DNA of 64,000 nt from Mesostigma viride (lineage: Eukaryota; Streptophyta; Mesostigmatophyceae; Mesostigmatales; Mesostigmataceae): NCBI GenBank assembly GCA_009746045.1, contig RPFO01000079.1, positions 1,067,285-1,131,284 on the forward strand, in the 5' to 3' direction. The position numbers and the translations under genes were made by a program. Below the pieces are notes generated by a model. It had not been told where the DNA came from. It did not search any database and worked only from the letters and a program-made list of their open reading frames with translations. Positions 43,002-55,400 of this stretch are shown piece by piece. How positions within the stretch are numbered: the stretch's first letter is position 1; every line of letters begins with the position of its first letter.

Positions 43002-46000
43002 AGCGTGCTGGATGACGTCTTTGGCAAGGGCAAGAAAGGGCGCACGATTGAGAACTTGTTCACCCAGCACCACTGCCCCGAGCAGATTCCTCAGGTGAGG
43101 GTCAGGGTGACCAGGTGGCATGGGCATGTGCCGGGCCACGTGTGGTTATGTGGCCGTAGTGGCGATGGATGAAGTGTACTGCCATGTCGACAGCTACCTT
43201 GGGGATGCTTCCTTGATGGGATGCTTCCTTTGCCGATCATCGTGCCACTTGCATCGTTTCACTGCTTGTTGCTGGGAATGAGGGTTTGTTTGCCATCATA
43301 GGAGAGAACGACAGGAAGTGTGAGGAAGAAACTACCTCCCTCTCGGTGATTGGCTTCGTCACCTAAGAAGCATACTACTCCCTCCCTCTTGGTCATTGGC
43401 TCCGTCCCCTTATAAGCATACTACTCCCTCCCTCTCGGTCATTGGCTCCGTCACCTAAGAAGCATACTACTCCCTCCCTCTCGGTCATTGGCTCCGTCAC
43501 CTAAGAAGCATACTACTCCCTCCCTCTCGATGATTGGCTCCACCACCTAAGAAGCATACTCCTACTATCAGAAGGTTGCCGATCACAGTCTGCCGCTGGT
43601 TCCAGTGGCCCAGGCCATCCCCATGCCATGCGCACTCACCGCGCAAGGAGTGGTCAATCATCGTTGGCCATGGCTAGGGAGAGATCCCTGGGTGCTGGGT
43701 GCCCCTGGCATGTCCTTATGGAGGCCCCCAATCCTGTGGATGCCATGTACCCGAACGTGCCCATGGTACCGAATGGTGCTATGATTCAACAGTAACAGCC
43801 TGCATCCGCACCAAATTCCCTCCTTTCAACCTGCCCGTTTCTTCGTGTGCCACTTGTCCACGCTGCTCACCTGTTCATGGGCGCCCGCCGCTCGCTGCCT
43901 GTGCTCGCGTGCGCTCTGGCAACGCTTCTTCGGCCCCCCAGCTGCACATCACCCTGCACAGGAATGGGCTGCCCACCACGCCGGTGCTGCATTGCTTGCG
44001 GATGCTCTTCTTCACAGGCAGGTGCCCCCAGGGTGTGCGGACCAGGGCTCCATCTGGCATGTGATGTAATGGCTCTTGTGGCTTCTTGACATTAGCCGAT
44101 GTTTTTCCAGGTGTGCATGCAGACCTGGCTCCTGTGTCGCTGCATGGAGTGATGACGTTGTCAAATTATTATACTGCTATAGATTAAAGTAAGTGGTCAT
44201 TATATACAGTAAAGCAAGTGATGAATATATACCTTTTTAGTAACTGATTGTTATTTACATTGAAGTCGTGCCTTTGAGTCTCTGTGCCAAGTCAAACCAA
44301 GGACATGGGCTTCAACCCACCACAACGTTTTAGGGTTGATGGAGGGTTGATGAATGTCCACCCGCAAGTTCTGTCTTTTGTTTCTATTTTGGGTTGAGGG
44401 CTTAGGGTATGCGGGCTCCCACCGAGAAGAACACGTGCCCTTCTTGCCACCATCGTCCAAGTCAGGGCATCCATCTATCTACGGACACAGTAGCTAGGCA
44501 CATGCCTCGAAGACGAGAGCGAGGTATCCTGGTCACTGTTATTGGGGTGCAGTTGGGGCACAGCAAACTCTCTATCGCGTGACGGCTGGCCCCTTGCTGA
44601 GCTGCAAGGATGCTGACCTTCCATGGCCTCTCGGATATCTGAGCGAGGTGTGCCGGCCGTATGAGGATGCCCCCACGCCTGCGATGCCTGATCCCGCACG
44701 CTCGCATGGCACCTGTGCTGATGCTGAGGCAAGCCTTTCCTGCTGCTATTGGCTGCCCTGCCCCACCCCCCTGGCACATCGGCGCGCCAGCGGACGAGGC
44801 GTCGCAGGCGGCGGCAGGGACCCTGGCCATGCACAAGTGGGGGCCGGAGTTTGCGGCGCGCACGGGATTGGCCGGCTACGCGTCCTACTCTACCGAGAAC
44901 CTGCTTATGGCTTTCCTGAACAAGACGCTGCGGTACCATGAGCAGCTTTTCCCCTCCTGTACGTAGCCATCGCCTCATGCCCTCACTGTGCCCACGTCCT
45001 GCTCCTTATTGTTTTGCATCCGTATTCTTGTTGTTGTCCCATGTCGCAGATTTGTTTGAATTCCATGCGTACGGACCGTGGCTGGTGTACCTTGTACTTG
45101 CGATACCACGGAACGATTGCCCAACCATATAGACCAACGTAATGGGACAAGAGCCGGCTAGAAAAGGGCAAGGCTTCCCAGAGCGAGCGGAACCCACGGT
45201 GTCTGCGAGGGGGCAGCGGGCTGAAGTGTCATACACTGCACGCAAGGGGTTCACCCGGCCCGAACTTTGGGAAAGAAGTGGTTTCATGGTCAGGGGCTGG
45301 ACCTGGGGATGCGTCTCGAGCGGGGGGGGGCTCATACTGGGCACATGCGGGCGTTGTTGTGGTTTTGTTGGGGGGAGATATCTAGTCTCTACATATAGGA
45401 ATGAACCTTAACCCCTCCCCCACATGTTGGCACTGCCACTCCGTTGGAGCAGGAGCCTCCCTTGGCATCAGTTGCGGAAAGGCGCTGCCAGTTTGAGCCA
45501 TGAAAGATTGTTCTTTGGTTGCTGCATTTGAATTACGCAGCTTGCTGTGCTCCCGGTTCCACTGCCTGCTTATTTGACAAACTGCCGATCACGTAACCTA
45601 GTGCACACTTCGCATCATCAGCGTGCAAGCCTGAAACGACGCCATCAGGCGGCCCTCTGCTCTAGATGGCAGTGGCAGCCATTAACTTGCTAGCCAGGCG
45701 GTGGCGGTTGAGGATTGCTAGAAGTGCTGGCCCGGGTCTTCTTCAGCGGATCCAAGGGGCGGCTCCTTCAAGGGATCTATAAGGTCTGCCAGGGTCATAG
45801 CCGCTAGCTTCTTGCTGTAGCAGCAACCCATTCAGTAACAACCGTTGATGGGTACAAGTTTACCGGCTCGGTCATCACCATTTTACCAGATCGGGAAAGC
45901 GGCATTTCTTGGCCCAGGAGAAGGAGGGAGGCGTGGGCGCCTTCTTCTAGTTTATTGGGCACCACAGACCTTGTTCCGCTAACCTCGTCTATGAGACTCT

Positions 46001-49000
46001 AGTCTTAAAGTGTGAGGGGCAGGTGGCTCGGATGCTGTCGCGATGCATGGGGACAGTCTGGTCCCGGGCAACCTGCAGGTGCTCACGGGACAAGTGTGCA
46101 TGGCCAACAGTGCCCAGGGGTGGTGCGGCCAGCACTACAGGCGGGGTGGGTGGTGGATTGATGTCATGAACAAACCCCACTTCAACAACATGGTAGGGCA
46201 TACAATTTTGATGGGTTACAGTGGCTAACTGTGAACCATGGGCGTGGTTGACAAATGACTTGCTGGTGGACCCCCCCAACCACCTTTCTCCCTCACCTGG
46301 GCTTTGCCGCTGAGCTGCATCTGGGTGCGGGCCAGCTGTGTTTCGGGCCAGCAAGCCCCAAGTGTGGGTTCACCCATGCCCCCGTGCGCCCCAAATGTGC
46401 AGCCACTTGGGGAGCTACAGCCTCATGGATTAGCCCTCCATGCCCGCATACGCTGTCCCCATACACTGGTTGACCAAAGCAGAGCCCGGTCATGATGCCC
46501 AAGCGGGGAAAGAAGCGTCGTTGGGGGCACTACAAGTTTAGAACCCAACCACTTATTGCAGCCAATGGCCAACTATGCCAATTCTACGAATTCGGCAAAT
46601 TGCCAACAATCAGCCGTCGAAACCCATCCGACCTCTTCCGGTTTGCAATGTTGTCCAGCAGGGCATGGGTTGCTTGCAGCAGCCACCCACAATCCCCGCC
46701 TCCAACAACCCCGGTGCCGTCAGCCATGGGCACACTCGCCTGGGTAGCACCTGCGCCCTCCCTGGAACCACACGGCCCTCGCCCCCAACATCAGCAATCG
46801 TATCATGTTGTTTTTACCTGTTTTTGCTTGCGTAGGCGGCCGCTGTGCTCGGCGGGAGCAGGTCCGCACATCGATGCGCCTACTTTCCACTGGCGCAGGG
46901 AACGCCAGCTTGTCAGCTTGTACGGATGCATACTGCTATAACCCAGTTGAAAGTTAGCCATCTTGGGTGGTTACTGGGCCGGATGCCACTACAGCAGGGT
47001 GCTGGCAGCAATGAACCCAGCAGATCTTGTAGATATCTTAAAGAACCGCCTCTTTCTATCGTACCGCCTTAACTAGAACCGCCTCTTTCTACCGTACCGG
47101 CCCCGGTCGCATCAGCTGGCCACATGGGTTTGACCACAGCTCAGCCAGCGCATGGCCCACACCAGCGAGCGGCCAGGGGCCTGACCAGGGTGGATCAGGC
47201 TTAGCCACTTGGCGGACTGCATGACACTCGGCGGACTCTGGTTGAGGTCATTCGTAGGGTGCCAAGTCAGCCGGCAGTGGCTGCGGCAGTGAAGCGTGCT
47301 GCCTTGAAACTTTATATTCACCGCTTGCCAGCCTTACATTGGGGCAAGGAAGGGAGCCGGATGTCCCATCGCGCCCAGTGGAGCCTCTGGCTGCAGCGTC
47401 AGAAGACCATTAGCGCCGCGTCGGTGGGTACAGTACTTGCCAACTCATGGTTTCGCCGACTTGGGTCCTGGTGTGTCCCTGGTGTGTGTGCCCACAGGGA
47501 TGCAGCTCATCATCCCATCCGACTAGGCCTGTTTTGCAAATCAAGTGAGGGGGCTTTACATCCTCGACACCCAAGGATGTAGCTTTCGTCCCCCTGCGCT
47601 TTTGGCATTCACTCAGCTGGCTACGATTGAGAGCATACGCCGGCAGCTGAAGAGGAGCAACCTCCAGTCGTGTGCATAATTTAGTGGGGGCATTATCCCC
47701 CTTCTTCGATTTAAAAAGTAGCCAAGTAGCTCACGCCACCAACTAGCTTAGGGGACAATGTCTATTTGCAACTACCTTTTTTTTTACTGCATCCTGGTGA
47801 AGCCCCGGAGCGTAATCGTTAAATGTGTGTTTGTGTGTGTGTGTGTGTGTGTGCGTGTTAAGTGTGCCCATTAGACCCCACCGAGTCTTCTTTCCCCTCG
47901 TTTATTCTTTTTGGCATTACGGGATGGTATGCTATCTATGATAGTGAAAAATAGGCTCAATTTCGGAACATCGCCGTTGGCCGTGTAGGTTCAATAGGAA
48001 AAATAGGCTTGCGCCCCTGATGGTCAAACAGCTCGGCAAACCCCCACGGTAGAGAAGACGCCTTTATCCTATGAAAACCGCACATGGTATATGTGGAGCC
48101 TCGGTTATTGTGATGGGTGTATCGTGATTGGTGTTTCTTGTCGTGTGAAGCATTCCCGAGTGCTGTGCAAGTCTCCACAGTGGTGAGTACGTACCATGAC
48201 TGGTGAAGTGGCCGTGCTGCAGCTCTCCCGTTTGCCGTCATTTTCCATGTCTTCACAGGTCTGATGGGATGCTGACCGTGGACGGCTGATGCACGACTTT
48301 TTCCTTGTTTGGCCAGCTTGTTGCCTGCCCCCCGTATATGACGACCGGTGTGGATGTGGTGTGAAATGCCTTCCGTATCATTGCAATCGATGGGTGGACC
48401 GATTGATCAATGCACCACCCGAGGTCCAACGTTGCCTGTCCTGGAGGGCTTTTATGACGTGGGAACTTGCCCCAGTGTGCCACTTAGCATGCGTAGCCTC
48501 ATGTACACCCGTCCCTTTGCTAGGTCCAGTTTGTCCTGACCCAATGATCATTGCCCGCTTAGCACTTACGTTCTTGCTATAGGACGATGCTGCGCTGGCT
48601 AGGGTCCTCTATCTCGCCGTCCGCTACATAATGCGCTGTTTGCTAAGGTGCATGCATCGCTGATGCTTTGGAATGGATCTATGTGTGCCAATACATTGCA
48701 GCCGAAGCCGCCTATGTGAGAAAAAACGGGCACTTGCACGAGAGCTTTCACAAGCTGCCTCGGACGTGGCAAAATGCGGTGAGTGGCCTAGTTTGCGTGA
48801 TGAGATGGTGTTCGGTTTGGCCGTCACGCCATCACTGCTTTGGCACTTGAAGCATGGCAGCCACTCTCTTCGCTCGTATAATAATGTCTGGCACTGGGGT
48901 TGTAGATCGACAATACCACAGACAGGTTCCGTTGTTGGACCTGCTGTCGCGCTTGCTGGCCTCAGGCCTCTCCTATTCCGACAAAAAGCTGTCGTTTTGC

Positions 49001-49622
49001 CTGGAAATCATTGCTGCCTTTTGCAAACTAGACGCGTGCGGGAGTCACACGGATAACGTTGACATGGGCACGGACGAACCAGGAGGAAGTTGCTGGCAAG
49101 AAGTCATGCGGAAAAGAATTTTTTCCCACCGGTTTCCCCGGCATGAACATTGGCAAGTATGATCCGCTACAGTATCCCAAGTATGATCCGTTACAGTATC
49201 CCTTGTGGTAACTGGCAGAGGGGTTTGCTCAGTGAAGCAAGACCTCGTAGAGAGTACTGCACGTCTCTTGCAGTTGCTTACTAATCTATGCCTATGTGCT
49301 ACACTCTACCCTACGGTTTCCTCACTTGGACACGCCACAGATACTTTTGCACCGCACCGAGAAAGCTGTGCTGGCGCGCGGGCGGGCCGCTATCAGCGAG
49401 GCGCTCACTCTGTTGGAGAAGATGGCAGCACTAGAGTTGTTCCAGCAAATGCAGGCAAGCAACCAGCAGCGACTGGTGGGGGCCACCGATAATGCACCAA
49501 AGGGGGAAGGGACGCCACCCACCAATAAGGACAGCAAGGCTGACGCTAATGACCCAGCTGCGGATACGTCTTCATGCACTGGCAGCGTGGTGGGGGATGG
49601 CATGTGCAGCATGCCCCCATGA
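43002..49622 (+). CDS. unidentified multi-exon gene (partly resolved)
   Basis: A phased chain of exons: 43,002-43,094 (VLDDVFGKGKKGRTIENLFT), 43,942-44,021 (LHITLHRNGLPTTPVLHCLR), 44,729-44,958 (HKWGPEFAARTGLAGYASYS; FLNKTLRYHEQLFPS) and 45,050 to about 45,093 (LFEFHAYGPWLVYL). All have AG/GT borders and compatible phases. Less certain exons follow at about 47,230-47,420 (AVKRAALKLYIHRLPALHWG), 48,702-48,778 (YVRKNGHLHESFHKLPRTWQ) and 48,905-49,060 (LLDLLSRLLASGLSYSDKKL). A final exon at 49,341-49,622 (ALTLLEKMAALELFQQMQAS) has an acidic tail and stop. I cannot name the family, nor show that the later exons belong to the same gene. Upstream exons may be lost or lie in the palindrome region. 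Confidence 0.35.
43335..43565. repeat. ~46-bp tandem repeat, five copies, in an intron
   Basis: Unit CCTAAGAAGCATACTACTCC, CTCCCTCTCGGTCATTGGCT, CCGTCA. It lies between the exons at 43,094 and 43,942. Confidence 0.9.
47825..47858. repeat. (GT)n microsatellite
   Basis: About 14 GT units with one TTT and one GC interruption. The flanking 45,150-47,200 and 47,450-48,650 hold no gene I can support beyond the tentative exons above. Confidence 0.9.
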
Positions 49623-49783
49623 TGGACACAACACGCTAGGCTGGGATGCCTAGCTAGCATGGCAACATGAATACACATGTTTTGCAAGCCCATACACGGG
49701 GAGCGTTCTCACGTGGGGCAGGTGTATGGGCACATGATATGGACTCTAGTGTAAATGCTACATTTAAATAGTAACATGCAATA

Positions 49784-50215
49784 GTCAGGTAGACACATCA
49801 GACAGACTAGCTGGCACCAAGCCCGCGCAGCCCGGGCTTTTTGCCCTCACGTGGCATGCCCAGGCCGCGCGCGGCCGGACCGCCCTCTGCGGACTTTCCG
49901 TGATAGGCTAGGCATGGACATGTGCTACCCTAGACGGGACGGGCTAGCACGCCCGGGGAGCCCCCGAGTTTGTTTGTAATATGGAGGCAGATGACCCGGA
50001 AAGATAGGTGTCCAACGGATATCAAAGACACCACCCCCAAGTCTGTGGGGGCTCCGCGTGTGGCACAGTTTGGCATTCATCTAGTGATTCAGGCAGTGGT
50101 GCCCGCAATCCTGTAACTAGAAATCAGATAGCTACATCCATCCACCCCCCACATATCCACCCCACCTAGGACTTAATGCTCATGTGACGCAGTCTACGTG
50201 TCTTATTATTGATGT
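49784..50215 (+). mobile_element. LINE family B 3' end fragment
   Basis: Matches the end of the copy at 12,640-13,060: GGTAGACACATCAGAYAGAC, decayed C-terminal coding sequence, the GTGGGGGCTCCGCGTGTG block, and a mutated hairpin (CATGTGACGCAGTCTACGTG). No (TTAA)n tail is left. Confidence 0.7.
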
Positions 50216-50482
50216 GGTTTTGTCTAGGGATGTAAAGCACTGGCAGTGCTCGATCCGCCTTCCCCTGTGGGTCCACGTGTAATACATGCCCAAACATCAT
50301 GTTTATGGTCCCCAAACATCATTCAGTGGTTGTCAGTTGCATTTCTGTAGTTATTAGGGGCTTCAGTTTTGATACATTTCCATGGGACCCTCCCCTTAAT
50401 TGATTAGCATTCACGTACATATCTAAAACGGCTATATAGGTAATTGGCGCTATAGACAGCTATATAGGCCAGTGCATGCATG

Positions 50483-50563
50483 CGCATGCACTCCCACTGA
50501 AGACTTATGCCCACGGGACGCAGTCACGTGTCTATTAACTAATTAATTAATTAACGCATGCAC
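50483..50563 (+). mobile_element. 63-nt solo LINE family B tail with 9-bp target-site duplication
   Basis: CGCATGCAC at 50,483-50,491 is repeated at 50,555-50,563. Between them lie the last 63 nt of family B: CCCACTGAAGACTTATG, the hairpin with a mutated 5' arm, and TCTATTAACTAATTAATTAA. From 50,570 to 52,300 I see no supported gene. Confidence 0.8.
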
Positions 50564-52339
50564 ATGAATCGAGGGTATGCATGCACTGGCCATGTAGTAA
50601 TTAACTAACTAATTAATTCATTAACTCTTCAACCGTCTGGACTGGAACCACCATAACGGACTGAGTTTGGGTATCTTTGTGCGCCTGAGAGTATCTAGCC
50701 TAAAAACATTTTCTGGCCCACCCTTGGAACCAAGCATGCTTTTATGTTGAATAAAGTTTGGGTAATGTGGTTGGTCACATATCCATGCCCCATGCGTGCT
50801 ATAAATAGCACCCCCCCCAGGGGGGTACGGTGCACATGGGGTTGGAGACATATATAATGCATTATAGACCATTTACACAAATCAGGTGGCCCTGGCCTTT
50901 TAAAGGCAGTTTATTAGGATCACAGGCATGCCATCAATGCATTCACAGCATGAAATGTCACAGAACTGCACATGCTAGCTAGCAAACAGCCCAAGATAGC
51001 TCAGACCGTTATAACGGTGCAAGCTATTTTGGGACGGTTGCTAGAACTGCCGTATAGGTTTCCTATCCCAAAGCGGCACAAAACAACAACTAGATGGCCA
51101 CAAAAGCAATGCCAACACCATGTCCAGCATATAAGACACAAGCTCATGCTATACAATAGGTGTAAGGCTCATATCAAGGCCTAAAGCGCGCGTACAAAGG
51201 GTGGCAAGGAGCTACATCACTAACACACCCAATGAACGACAAAACACCTCTATGTTCTTGGAAACAATGAATAAAACAATAGGAATAAGTTGGTATAATG
51301 CTCCCATGCAAACAGGTTATGGGTATCTCCACAATTTTCACATGCAATGGATGCAAAACAAGAAGGTGGGCGTTGGCCAGCAAAACAAGAAGCCACGCCT
51401 AACACTGGTCAGAAAAAGAACTTGTCTCGGGGTGCTTGACCAAGGAAAAGCATTGGGTAATCAACGTTACCATATTAGTGACCGATAACAATCGTTACCT
51501 CGCTATTTCCGTTGCAGCATCAGCTAACGGTGACCAAACATGGTCCAAAATCTGCTTGACCTGATGGTATTCCCCAACCATGACAAGCCGATGCGTAGAG
51601 GCAGCAAAACAACAAAAAGACGATCACAACCCCTCGTTAATAACTCTGATATTAGCTTTAAACGATAATACAACTATATACGGCTAATAGAACACGCTTG
51701 GAGGCTAGAACGTACCAGGTCGGTACAGCAGATTACCTTTCTTGCGCGAGCCAGCAGGCCAGAGTAATGGACGTAGCCTCGAGCCTTTACTGGCTGCCAA
51801 TGCTAATAAATCTTGTTGGTAACAACGTACTTAATTGATCGATGCGCAGATGTCTGGGAAAATTCGGCCTAGCAACATGCAGCACTCGCACCATCACTGA
51901 CTGGCCGCTAACATCATTTGCTGCGCCGACCAGCACCCCGAGACCCATCTACGCATCTCCAAACCTTCCGTGGCTAGGGATATTAAATTTTTAGGACATA
52001 AGGATCATGCCTACAAAATTTGAGTCCAATACGTCAAGCCATTCTCTCGTACCAGTCAGTTCTTTGCACCGCCATAGCCGTGCGCGTCAATATTTTTCCT
52101 GCACGTCGGTCCCGTTGGACCATGGTACCCCCCTAACTTTGCTCAAGCATATCTCCCTGGCCAGGTGTCCAAAGTACGGTCTGAAGTGCTCTACGGAAAG
52201 CTGACGTCTAGATCTTTCAATCCCCCCAGGTTTGACCGTTAAATTATTATTGGCGCGGCGCCTGGTTAGCGCACAAACTCAGTCCGTTAGAGTGGTAGGA
52301 CTTCAACTGGTACCACGAAAACGGCGCGAGAACGGTTTA

Positions 52340-52390
52340 AGAGTTAATAGACAATGAATTAATAGACACGGGACTGCGTCATGTAGTAAG
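52340..52390 (-). mobile_element. short LINE family B tail
   Basis: On the minus strand CATGACGCAGTCCCGTGTCT then ATTAATTC: hairpin plus tail start. The target duplication is not clear. Confidence 0.45.
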
Positions 52391-52789
52391 TAAGACAGCA
52401 ACTCCAAGACGCATGGCATATGTAATTTGTTTGGAAATGAGTATGGCAGATACGAATACGTACATGCGGCCGCATTTTCCAAAAACGGGCCAACTGAGTG
52501 TATTCTTTTTTGAGTGTATAGTTGGTGAAAATACGTGAGATACAACTAGGCAGAAATTAATTACACCCTCCGCATTGGTAGTTTTACTAACTAATTATGA
52601 GTCCAGATGGGCGCCGACCACCTGCAAACGATAAATAAAACATAATATTTTCAAATAATTAATTCCCGAGTGTAGTCCCCTTGTGGTTTTTCTAGCTACC
52701 AAACAAACAAAGAAAGTATAAATAAGTATTCTTTGACTGCCAAAAGAGCTTCTTTGGCGGTAAAAAACAAAGAAATATGTAATTTTTGG

Positions 52790-53015
52790 CTGACAAATGT
52801 GCTTTTACTGGCGGTAAGAGCAGTGCAGACGGCTGGGTGATATAAAACAAACAAAGAATTATTAAATTGCGCAGCCAGCTCAACGGTTGTTCGTTAACCA
52901 AACAAACAAACTAATAATTATATAATTGGACGGGCACAGTAGCACTTGCAACCAATAAAACGCTATTGTCTAACTCCAAAGGGCCTTTCGGCTGAACCTA
53001 ATTAAAATTACCAAT
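52790..53015. repeat. degraded dispersed repeat related to 2,540-2,720
   Basis: Same ordered words as the copy near the left end. The rest of 52,400-52,790 is AT-rich with no supported feature. Confidence 0.4.
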
Positions 53016-53057
53016 GCGGACGCAGTCACATGTCTATTAATTAATTAATATGCGGAC
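53014..53057 (+). mobile_element. 28-nt solo LINE family B tail with 8-bp target-site duplication
   Basis: ATGCGGAC (53,014-53,021) and its repeat (53,050-53,057) flank GCAGTCACATGTCTATTAAT plus TAATTAAT. The insert starts in the loop of the family B hairpin. Confidence 0.85.
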
Positions 53058-53204
53058 GGTGTATAAGCATGTGACTTCGATGTCATGTGGGTGCCAGTAC
53101 AAAGTTGAAAGTAAAGGAACCTCCAAACGGTATACACAAGGAGAATCGGAGGGAGGGCACCGTAGCTAGGAAGAAGCTTCTCTCACTGCCCCAAGTGGGC
53201 AGCT

Positions 53205-53360
53205 AGCTAGGTGGTGGACCCCTCATACAACGAGCGGATGACAGCAATAAGGGGGGTGGGGACGCGAGTGCGGGCGAGAACGGCCCAAAGAGCGTCCCAG
53301 AGAACAGAGTCGATCGAATGCCTTGATAAAGTCGACGAAGGCATCCCATGCAAGCTACAG
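53205..53360 (-). pseudogene. LINE reverse transcriptase fragment (motif A region)
   Basis: On the minus strand DAFVDFIKAFD (RT motif A) is followed, after a 1-nt frameshift, by LWDALWAVLARTRVPTPLIA and VIRSLYEGSTT. This matches the start of the 11,725 copy and extends it slightly upstream. Confidence 0.75.
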
Positions 53361-53578
53361 CCCAACTGCGAAAAAACTTTTTGCCGGAGAGTTTACCGGC
53401 TATGTACAAAATAAACTGGTAATGTAGTCAAGACTGCATGCATCCATATATCTCACAACCTGCTTCGATCAGGTACACATGTGCAATAAAGCAGTAACGT
53501 GCTTCCTATACTTCAATGAGACAACCAGCGCATGCCAGAAATCTGGAAAATCCGGATGATGGTAGCTCGAGCCTGCTG

Positions 53579-53618
53579 TTATCTTAATAAGTAATAGACA
53601 CGTGACTGCGTTATCTTA
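53579..53618 (-). mobile_element. 24-nt solo LINE family B tail with 8-bp target-site duplication
   Basis: TTATCTTA (53,579-53,586 and 53,611-53,618) flanks ATAAGTAATAGACACGTGAC plus TGCG. Read on the minus strand the insert is CGCAGTCACGTGTCTATTAC plus TTAT, again starting in the hairpin loop. Confidence 0.85.
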
Positions 53619-53629
53619 TCATATACATT

Positions 53630-54345
53630 CATTAAATTAAATTAAATTATAACATGCCTCCGTGGGGAGGTCATGTAGCACATATTCCATGATGGATGGG
53701 GTGGAGGAAGCCGCGTAATCGAACTATACTAACGCTAAGCTATCTAGAAAATCCTAACTACACTACTCATCAAAACGCCTCCTCCGCTTGGGGGGAGGTG
53801 GCTTGCCCACAGGGTCGGGCGTGTGCGCCTTGACAATCTTCTTCCACCGCGTCTTGTCCTGCATGACAGTCCAAAGACGGGAGAGAGAGTGGATGCGGTG
53901 CTCAAACTGGGCTGGGACCACTAGGTCGTCCAGCAACATCTGAACGTAGTTCGTTACAGGTTTCCCTACCCGTTTGGGAATGTCCGCGGGGCCAGGCCAG
54001 GTCAGAATGTGCCGCCCTGGCTGGCCAAGCCGCTGGGGGCCGGCCAGACCGAGGGTGGTGTCGACCTGGCTGGTGCGGGCAAGGTGTCCTACAAATGCTA
54101 GATATCCTAGGCTGCCTAATCTCGTCCGAAACACGAGGCATGCCATGATATAAAGACTCAGATGACGGACGCTCGGAAAAACCTACGTTAAGGACCTGTC
54201 GGAGCATCCTGTAAACCGTGCCGTCTAGCCTAGCTGCCAGTTTGGGTGGGAGGGTCCACGCCTCGGCGCCATACGTGAGCACCGTGAGGACGAGGACCTT
54301 GAAGAGCATGCGCTTGCGGTGCCCGCCCAGGCCCTTCGAGCGCCA
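53630..54345 (-). pseudogene. LINE family A ORF2 C-terminal fragment with 3' end
   Basis: Minus strand: GLGGHRKRMLFKVLVLTVLT, YGAEAWTLPPKLAARLDGTV, a frameshift, then ARTSQVDTTLGLAGPQRLGQ and QFEHRIHSLSRLWTVMQDK, ending PPPPKRRRRFDE. The 3' UTR has the family A hairpin and TTTAATTTAATTTAA tail at 53,630-53,690. 5'-truncated and frame-broken. Confidence 0.85.
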
Positions 54346-54529
54346 GTAGGGTGTGAGCGAACGGAGCTTGGATACATTCATTGAGAATGATAATTTACGG
54401 AGGTGAGATTGGCATGCAACATAAGGAAACCCCCGAAAAGAAGAACCCTGAAGAAATTAATAGTAATCTGACACAGACATCCAAGGATTACGCCAGCTGC
54501 CACAAGGTACATGCCTACTCTGTATTGGC

Positions 54530-54600
54530 ACCCACGTGATGCAGTCACATTAATAAAAAAATTAATTAATAGACACGTGACTGCGTCATGTGAGCATAGT
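54530..54600. mobile_element. two LINE family B tails, tail to tail
   Basis: CACGTGATGCAGTCACAT (plus) with tail TAATAAAAAAATTAATTAA meets TAGACACGTGACTGCGTCAT (minus orientation). The second insertion apparently used the tail of the first as its target. Confidence 0.7.
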
Positions 54601-54699
54601 ACTCCTACACACACAGATCTCGAATGATTTATCTACTAGTGCAAAATCCGAATGGCTTGCATCACTCCCCGGAAAGGAGAACTCTGGCGGTTGGACTGT

Positions 54700-54900
54700 A
54701 GGTGTCAGCTGGCGATGGCTTAGGATCAGGAGACATCCGTCCTATAGTCAGCAAACGTGGGTGCGAGAGGTCCCCAGTTCGATTTCGGCCTGGATTCATT
54801 TGCAGATCGCATTTTCCGCGGACGTCCGGCACTGAACGCAAACGGCTTTCACCTTTGCGGAGTGCCAAATCAGAAAATCAGAATAAGTCCTCAGTGGGAG
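54700..54900 (+). repeat. tRNA-derived SINE-like element, copy 2
   Basis: GATGGCTTAGGATCAGGAGA (box-A-like) and, about 55 bases on, CCCAGTTCGATTTCGG (box-B-like), then a body with TTTTCCGCGGAC, CGGCTTTCACCTTTG and CAGAAAATCAGAAT. The same order is seen at 3,870-4,150. Confidence 0.45.
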
Positions 54901-54927
54901 GGGAACATATGGGATGGAATGGATGGT

Positions 54928-55395
54928 GTTAGCCATCTAGGTCCTAGTTACAGGGGTGTGGGCACCGCGGCCCGAATCGCTATGAATGCCATACGCGGTC
55001 ACACGCGGAGCCCCCACAACAGGCTTGGGGGTGGTCTCCTTCATCACTACTTGCCATCTATCCTTGCGTACCATCTGCCTCCATATTATACAGACAAACC
55101 AGGAGGCTGCCCGGGTGTGAGCCCGTCACGTCTAGTGTAGCACATGTCCATGCCGAGTCTATCACGAAAAGTCCACGGGTGGCAGCCCTGCCGCGCGCGG
55201 CCTGGGGCACGCCATATGAGGACATATCGCCCAGGCTGGGCAGACTTGGTGCCAGCTAGTCTATCTGATGTATCTACCTGATCTGTGCGGGCCAGGTCAC
55301 TGCCTGGCTAGGCCCAGGCGCCTGAGCCTAATAATGTGGGAAACATAGGGCAAATCAGCCCTATGTTTCCAATTACAAATCCTCATGCATTACTA
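54928..55395 (-). mobile_element. LINE family B 3' region, minus strand
   Basis: Reverse complement of the 12,540-12,990 segment, down to CCTAGTTACAGGGGTGTGGG at its 3' edge. The hairpin and tail are missing. Confidence 0.75.
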
Positions 55396-55400
55396 ATAAT

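Noticed and set aside
51201-51488. 95-aa ORF in the 50.6-52.9 kb interval
   Set aside because: Low-complexity Asn/Gln/Lys composition, no homologous pattern, no splice or promoter context.
52255-52345. tRNA gene (AACTCAGTCCGTTAGAGTGG looks like a D-arm/box A)
   Set aside because: No convincing box B, T-arm or acceptor stem follows; at most a tRNA-like relic.
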